A DNA stretch of 64,000 nucleotides from Russula earlei (Eukaryota; Basidiomycota; Agaricomycetes; Russulales; Russulaceae). The notes below the pieces were generated by a model. That model made no database searches and had not been told where the DNA came from. It worked only from the letters and a program-made list of their open reading frames with translations. Each line of letters opens with the position of its first letter. The first letter of the stretch is position 1. The stretch covers positions 62,001 through 126,000 of the forward strand of contig JAGFNK010000055.1 of the NCBI GenBank assembly GCA_025769875.1, read 5' to 3'. The position numbers and the translations under genes are program-made. Below are positions 59,734 to 64,000 of this stretch, piece after piece.

Positions 59734-60668
59734 GGTGGTCCTGCCGCAAAGTGGAGGGGAAGCGGCAGAGCTTCAGACGACGACTTGGTGATTTGGGGGG
59801 TGGGAAGGGGGGAAAAAAAGGATGACTCTCAGAGGGTCCTTGCAAGGCTGACTGACATATTTCAATTCAATAAAGTTAGGTTCGCTGCTGCTGCTCGGCG
59901 CTCGCTTGTGTGCAAACACATGATCGTGTGGAACAAAAACTCAAATATCGATGGCCAGACTGGGGACCAGCACTTGCAGTCGCACTGGTTCTGGTTGCTG
60001 ATCACAATATTTAGGTTGCAACCACCTGCAACTGCAGCTAACATCAACACGAAGTATGGGTTCATCTGATGAATTTGTGACGTTATTCTCTATGCATACC
60101 CTTGGATCTGACTGGATTGCCAAACCAGAGCACATAGCCACCAGTTGGCCGAACAGCAGGCATCGATCTTTCTCTCCTCTCCTTCATCGCCTCAACGCTA
60201 TAGTGTGGATTGACCCTTGGCATTTGCCTATGATCTGCTTACAATATGCTTACTGGCCTCCAATTTGTTTACTGCATGCAGCCCAACTGATCCTACTGCC
60301 TAATTTGGATCCAAGCCAGGGCTTGAAGGGCTCAGGTTGGCTAGAACTGTGTTGATCGTATGGTGAACTAAGGTCTCTATTTATCTGCAGGCAAGTGTCA
60401 AGTGTCTGTCAATCGAGATTGGAACATCCAGACGATCGAAGCGGTCGCAAATGACTCAACCTCTGGGATGGGATGGTGCTTGGGCGGTCAAGTTGGTCAA
60501 GTCCGAAGTCTTCTTTGCTCCTATGGGCCTACTATCATCAAGGGGCCCTGAGCACCTTACATGACCATCTACAACACGAGGATCACATTATACAACAGAT
60601 CTCTTGTATTGATATTTGTGGCTAAATGCAAAGACAAAATAAAATTTACACACATCTTTACACACAAC
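59734..60668. other. Spacer between tandem paralogs
   Basis: The first 80 bases match the DNA upstream of the second paralog (for example GTGGAGGGGAA..CGGCAGAG and CAGACGACGACTTG), so the duplicated unit includes promoter DNA. The last 80 bases match the 3' flank of the first paralog (TTGTATT..ATTTGTGGCTAAA). The middle (about 59860-60570) is AT-richer, with no recognised gene. Confidence 0.5.
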
Positions 60669-61432
60669 TTATGTCTTGCCGCCACCGCCACCGAAGAAGC
60701 TAGCTATGTTCTCCGACAATGTTAGGCTCTCTCGAATCTCAATCCCAATGATCTCATGCTCCGCCAGGGTATCTAGCTCCGCTGCCCACGCGTTCTCCGA
60801 TAAGTATGATTTCACGCCAATGAGTCCTCCATGAGAGGAGTATCCCGGACGGGTTGCGTAAAACTGGATGCGACTAGCAGCGATGCCTTGCAGCAGGTCA
60901 GGATACAAGTCCAGGACAAGTTTCTGGGCACTCTATGTCCACGCATAGCAGTCAACAGACAAAGGCAATGCTCTCGAGAGACGACTCACCTTATAATCTC
61001 GATTTTTGTGCGACCTAACCAGTTTGCCGTCGAGACTGAAATAGATCCTCTCACTGACTGTGCCCCCCACGCCGTACTGACCATTTGAATAGGTGCTGTA
61101 CGCCATGGAGGGGGCATAGGAAGCGGCATATTGGTATGGGTATTGGTGTTGGTATTGATATTGGTAGGAGGGGGCATATGATATGACCGAAGGGGTCCCG
61201 TACCTGTGGCGGCGGCGGCGGCGCGACCTTCGGTATGTTGAGTATGGGTCGTTTGGATCGTAGAGCGGTACTACGCCGGGGTAGCCGCCTGAGTAGCTAG
61301 AGACGTCACTCCCAAAGTCTGAGATAGGGATTGGAATGGCTGGGAAAGCAAGATACAGTTCCGGATTACAGAGGAACGTCTATGGCCAGGATCAAACTCA
61401 CGAGGACGGTGGTGTGGCGAGAGGAAGTTCAT
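60669..61432 (-). CDS. Tyr/Ser-rich protein, tandem paralog B, function unknown
   Basis: Same three-exon structure as paralog A. The first exon is MNFLSPHHRP (donor GTGAGT, acceptor CCCAG), followed by PIPIPISDFGSDVSSYSGGY, YDPNDPYSTYRRSRRRRRHR, a Tyr/Gln-rich stretch (YQYQYQHQYPYQYAASYAPS) and VSERIYFSLDGKLVRSHKNR. A second intron (GTGAGT..ATAG) leads to SAQKLVLDLYPDLLQGIAAS, RIQFYATRPGYSSHGGLIGV, KSYLSENAWAAELDTLAEHE and IIGIEIRESLTLSENIASFF, ending GGGGGKT. Most C-terminal residues are identical to paralog A, and both introns are at the same positions, so this is a recent gene duplication. It lacks the heptad expansion. Both copies appear intact. Confidence 0.8.
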
Positions 61433-61868
61433 GGTGGTTCTGTGCTCGCAAAGTGGAGGGGAAACGGCGGCAGAGTTTCAAACGACGACTTGCTGGTGAT
61501 TCGGATGTTCGTTCGGAAGAAAGATAGATCAGTGGCAGAAGCTGGGACGGGCATCATGTGTTGGTTTAAATGGGGGGACAGTCGTGAACCAGAACCAGGC
61601 AGCCTTCGCATCGGTGCTATACGCGGACACGTGATCGTGTGACGAACCATACAACTCTGCAATCGCTGCGCCAAGTAATCGACGACCCAAACTCAAATAT
61701 TGATCTCCTCGTCTCGTCTCGGTTAGCCCGTATGTAACCGCAAGACCCGCACCGGCCAGGTCGACGGCTCACAACGATCTCCATCCATCCTCCGAGCAAA
61801 CGGTGGAATCTAATTTCCAGTCCTCGCAACGCAAGTACGGGACATTGGCAGCCAACCGAAACGAAAAC
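61433..61868. other. Intergenic region
   Basis: Promoter side of paralog B and 3' flank of the PrpF-family gene. No gene or clear motif was seen. Confidence 0.4.
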
Positions 61869-63101
61869 TTACCACCAGACAACCCCTTTCATCAGCCTCC
61901 GCCCCGTTCGTATGACCCGCGCGCTCCTCACCGCCCCCTGGTTGTCCATTTCGGCACCCACTTCCACCACCCCACCCGGGTGCCTGATACGCAGCAGCTC
62001 GCCTGCGTCGCGCCGGCCCCGGACCGCGTCCGACGCAAGGGTCCGGGGCACACACGCGGCGACCCCGAGACAGAGGCCGACCGTCATGGGAACGGCGCGA
62101 TGCAGCACCCCCATCGAGAACGCGTTGATCACGACGTCCGCATCGACGTCGTCCGGGGACGGAGGCCCGAGCACGGCGACCTTCGGCTGCGCCTGCGTGA
62201 GCGGGTCGAGGCCCATGAGCCGCGCGCCCGCCTGGCGAACGCGCTCGAGCGCGTCCACGACGCCGAACTCCGCATAGTCGATCGGGACGCGGTCGGGGAT
62301 GCCGAGGGCGGAACGCAGCCCCCGGTCGCTGGTGAACACCGTCGGATTCGTCGCGTCGACGAGCGAAACGGGGAGGGTGGCCTCGCGCGAGTCGGAGAGG
62401 GCGACGCGCACGGCGTCTTGCGGGCGGCCGGTGGGGAGCAGCCGGCCGGTGCGCGCCCCGCTCGGGGCTATGAAGTCCAGAAGGATGGGCGAGGCCCGGC
62501 CGGGGACGCCCGCGATGGACGTCTGCTCTGCGTCGAGCACGGGCACGAAGCGGCCCCCTCTCTCGGCAACGAGGAACGTGTTGTCGATGCGCTTGTTCGT
62601 GTTCGAGTTGAACGTGCGCACGGCGCCCGTCGTCTTGGCCCCCTGTGAGATCCGGGGCAGGCACATGCCTTCGTCCACGGCGAAGACGCCGATCATGCTC
62701 GACAGATTGCCGCAATTGCCCGAGTAATCGACGACGCTATCTCGGATCCCGACCTGCGCGAACGTGTACTCGACGTCTATCCCGGCGGACTTGTGCGCTT
62801 CCGACGGCGGACCGACGACGCAGATCTTGGAGACGCTCGACACGCCACCGCCCATCCCGTTCAGCTGGCGGCCGTACTGCGCATCGGGAGAACCCATTAT
62901 TCCGAGAAAGACGGCGTCCCATTGGGACCGATCTGGGGGGAGGTGAGCGCGGTGGAGAAATATCCCTTTGGAGGTTCCCCCTCGGAGGAAGGAGGCAGGA
63001 AGTGGATTGGCCACCCCTGCAAGGGATGAGGAGTGCCGAGCATGTCGCAAGACGCTGGTGACAGAAAACGGAGTCCGAGTGAGGTAAAGGAGCGAGGTCA
63101 T
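61869..63101 (-). CDS. PrpF-family isomerase (methylaconitate/oxalomesaconate isomerase-like)
   Basis: PrpF-fold proteins are cofactor-free isomerases of small di- and tricarboxylic acids, with two DapF-like halves. The protein is a single exon of 410 residues. It begins MTSLLYLTRTPFSVTSVLRH ARHSS, a likely mitochondrial presequence. Family motifs are PLPASFLRGGTSKGIF, DRSQWDAVFLGIMGSPD, YGRQLNGMGGGVSSVSKICV, the Cys-containing DYSGNCGNLSSMIGVFAVDE, RTFNSNTNKRID, LLDFIAPSGARTGRLLPTG and ADVVINAFSMGVLHRAVPMT. It ends VRSARVIRTGRRLMKGVVW W, stop at 61869. The sequence is GC-rich with a codon bias unlike its left neighbours. The substrate is not decidable from sequence; methylcitrate-cycle or tricarboxylate metabolism is likely. 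Confidence 0.9.
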   Translation of the reverse strand: MTSLLYLTRTPFSVTSVLRHARHSSSLAGVANPLPASFLRGGTSKGIFLHRAHLPPDRSQWDAVFLGIMGSPDAQYGRQLNGMGGGVSSVSKICVVGPPSEAHKSAGIDVEYTFAQVGIRDSVVDYSGNCGNLSSMIGVFAVDEGMCLPRISQGAKTTGAVRTFNSNTNKRIDNTFLVAERGGRFVPVLDAEQTSIAGVPGRASPILLDFIAPSGARTGRLLPTGRPQDAVRVALSDSREATLPVSLVDATNPTVFTSDRGLRSALGIPDRVPIDYAEFGVVDALERVRQAGARLMGLDPLTQAQPKVAVLGPPSPDDVDADVVINAFSMGVLHRAVPMTVGLCLGVAACVPRTLASDAVRGRRDAGELLRIRHPGGVVEVGAEMDNQGAVRSARVIRTGRRLMKGVVWW

Positions 63102-63367
63102 TGGCTATTGGTTCCAATGTTGGCACAACGCATGGGGGTTGATTGGCTCACTGTTGATATTCCCGGGTGATGGGAGTGTTTCATTTCACCAACGGTGTAT
63201 CTTCAACGTAGATTGAATTGAATGCGGCATTGGCCGAGTGTAGTAAGAGTAAATATCATCGCTACTACAGCCTTTCATGACCCTTTCCCTCACTCGCAGG
63301 GATGCACATCTACAGCTTCGATGTGCGCTGTCTCACATCCAATTCCGTCCACTAAGAGTTGGACCCA

Positions 63368-64000
63368 TCATGAGCTCTGGACACAACTCCTCATCAACGG
63401 CACGAGAAGCGAACGTACCCAGGGGACAAAGTCCGACAGGTCTTTCGACAACACGTCCGAGAACTTGAACGGACGGCGCTCCTTGAACGCCCGCGCGCCC
63501 TCCGCCGAGTCCCCGCGCGCGACAAGGTCGGCCATCCCGCGCGAGTCGAGCAGATGCTGTCCCTCGACGCTGTCCGCGCCGCGCCATAGCAGCGCCTTGA
63601 TCCACGCGACGCTCGTCTGCGACGTGTTCGCCGCGAGCTCGCGGGCAAACGCGAGCGCGGCCGGGAACACCTCCTCGCGATTCGGGAACGACGCGTAGTA
63701 CAGTCCCTGCAGCAGCGGCGAATCGGGCGCGTACGTCCCGCCGCTGAGCAGCAGCGCGACCGCGCGGGAATAGCCGATGAGGCGCGGGAGGAGATAAGTC
63801 GAGCCCGCTGCGGGGGGGAGGGATGAGGTGGGGGAGGAGGAAGGACCCGTGAATGATCAGATCAGCCCCGCCCCCTTCCGCTCAACCCGTCGGCTCCGCG
63901 CTCGCCGATGGCATGCCGCCCGTCGTCGGTTCCACCACCGGAAGCACGGAAAGACGGGCGGTTGTGCGTGCGTACCTTCTGCCACGATCCCGCGCCGCAC
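63368..64000 (-). CDS. Enoyl-CoA hydratase/isomerase (crotonase) family protein, 5' end beyond window
   Basis: Only the C-terminal part is present. An upstream exon at the right edge reads VRRGIVAE and splices to AGSTYLLPRLIGYSRAVALL, the usual crotonase segment after the active-site loop. Then come LSGGTYAPDSPLLQGLYYAS, FPNREEVFPAALAFARELAA, NTSQTSVAWIKALLWRG and the end FKERRPFKFSDVLSKDLSDF, VPWVRSLLVPLMRSCVQSS, stop at 63368. Oxyanion-hole residues lie outside the window. Fatty-acid oxidation or detoxification of acyl-CoAs is the family role. It lies 267 bases upstream of the PrpF-family gene, on the same strand. Confidence 0.85.

Noticed and set aside
61803..62715. Long open frames (280-300 residues) on both strands inside the PrpF-family gene
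   Set aside because: They are Arg/Ala/Pro-rich shadows of a GC-rich coding exon; only the 410-residue frame has family motifs.
1..64000. CRISPR arrays, bacterial-type operons, phage or insertion sequences
   Set aside because: No regularly spaced repeats, transposase motifs or polycistronic layout were seen; the DNA is eukaryotic nuclear.

Overview
The window is nuclear DNA from a filamentous fungus, most probably a basidiomycete (Agaricomycetes). Protein-coding genes are interrupted by many introns of roughly 45-75 bases with GT..AG ends. The gene set is typical of such fungi: Atg22-like permease, MIC60, XRN1, GUA1, mitochondrial Lon, Laa1/HEATR5, an X18 GATA factor and several fungal arrestin-like proteins. 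There is no sign of operons, CRISPR or an intact transposon. Homopolymer runs of 13-25 bases are frequent and lie in introns, UTRs and intergenic DNA.

Layout. 1-2035: 3'-incomplete ATG22-like gene (-). 3642-5247: arrestin-like gene (-). 5840-8048: MIC60 (+). 8193-9728: unrecognised coiled-coil protein (-). 9903-11109: NUP49/NUP58-type nucleoporin (-). 11715-14680: tandem pair of arrestin-like sequences (+), the second decayed. 14772-15787: METTL21-like methyltransferase (+). 15856-17221: peroxisomal-type carrier (+). 17550-19191: Sec14/CRAL-TRIO protein (+). 20389-22858: PX-PB1 protein (-). 23456-25120: membrane/coiled-coil protein (-). 25315-32330: LAA1/HEATR5 (+). 32331-35509: gene-poor stretch. 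35510-37850: GATA factor (+). 38311-40081: TauD-like dioxygenase (-), divergent from XRN1 (40323-45490, +). 45745-48023: GMP synthase (+), convergent with Lon (48352-51824, -). 52050-52412: decayed partial copy of the 23.5-24.1 kb gene. 52442-56101: large unrecognised protein (+). 56209-56294: intron-containing tRNA-Val(CAC). 56385-58682: DNA polymerase delta subunit 3 (-). 58896-61432: two tandem paralogs of an unrecognised Tyr/Ser-rich family (-). 61869-63101: PrpF-family isomerase (-). 63368-64000: enoyl-CoA hydratase/isomerase, truncated by the window edge (-).

Most genes are independent housekeeping genes. Themes that recur are mitochondria (MIC60, Lon, the probable organelle targeting of PrpF), membrane traffic and lipids (Laa1, Sec14, PX-PB1, arrestins, Atg22) and nucleic acid metabolism (XRN1, POLD3, GUA1). 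I found no convincing new multi-gene system. The least explained parts are the tandem paralogs with a minisatellite-encoded repeat, the within-window duplication relic, the decaying arrestin array, the XRN1 microexons and the E-box-rich TauD/XRN1 promoter. Exon boundaries were read by eye; several genes show reading-frame breaks that could be assembly indels or real decay.
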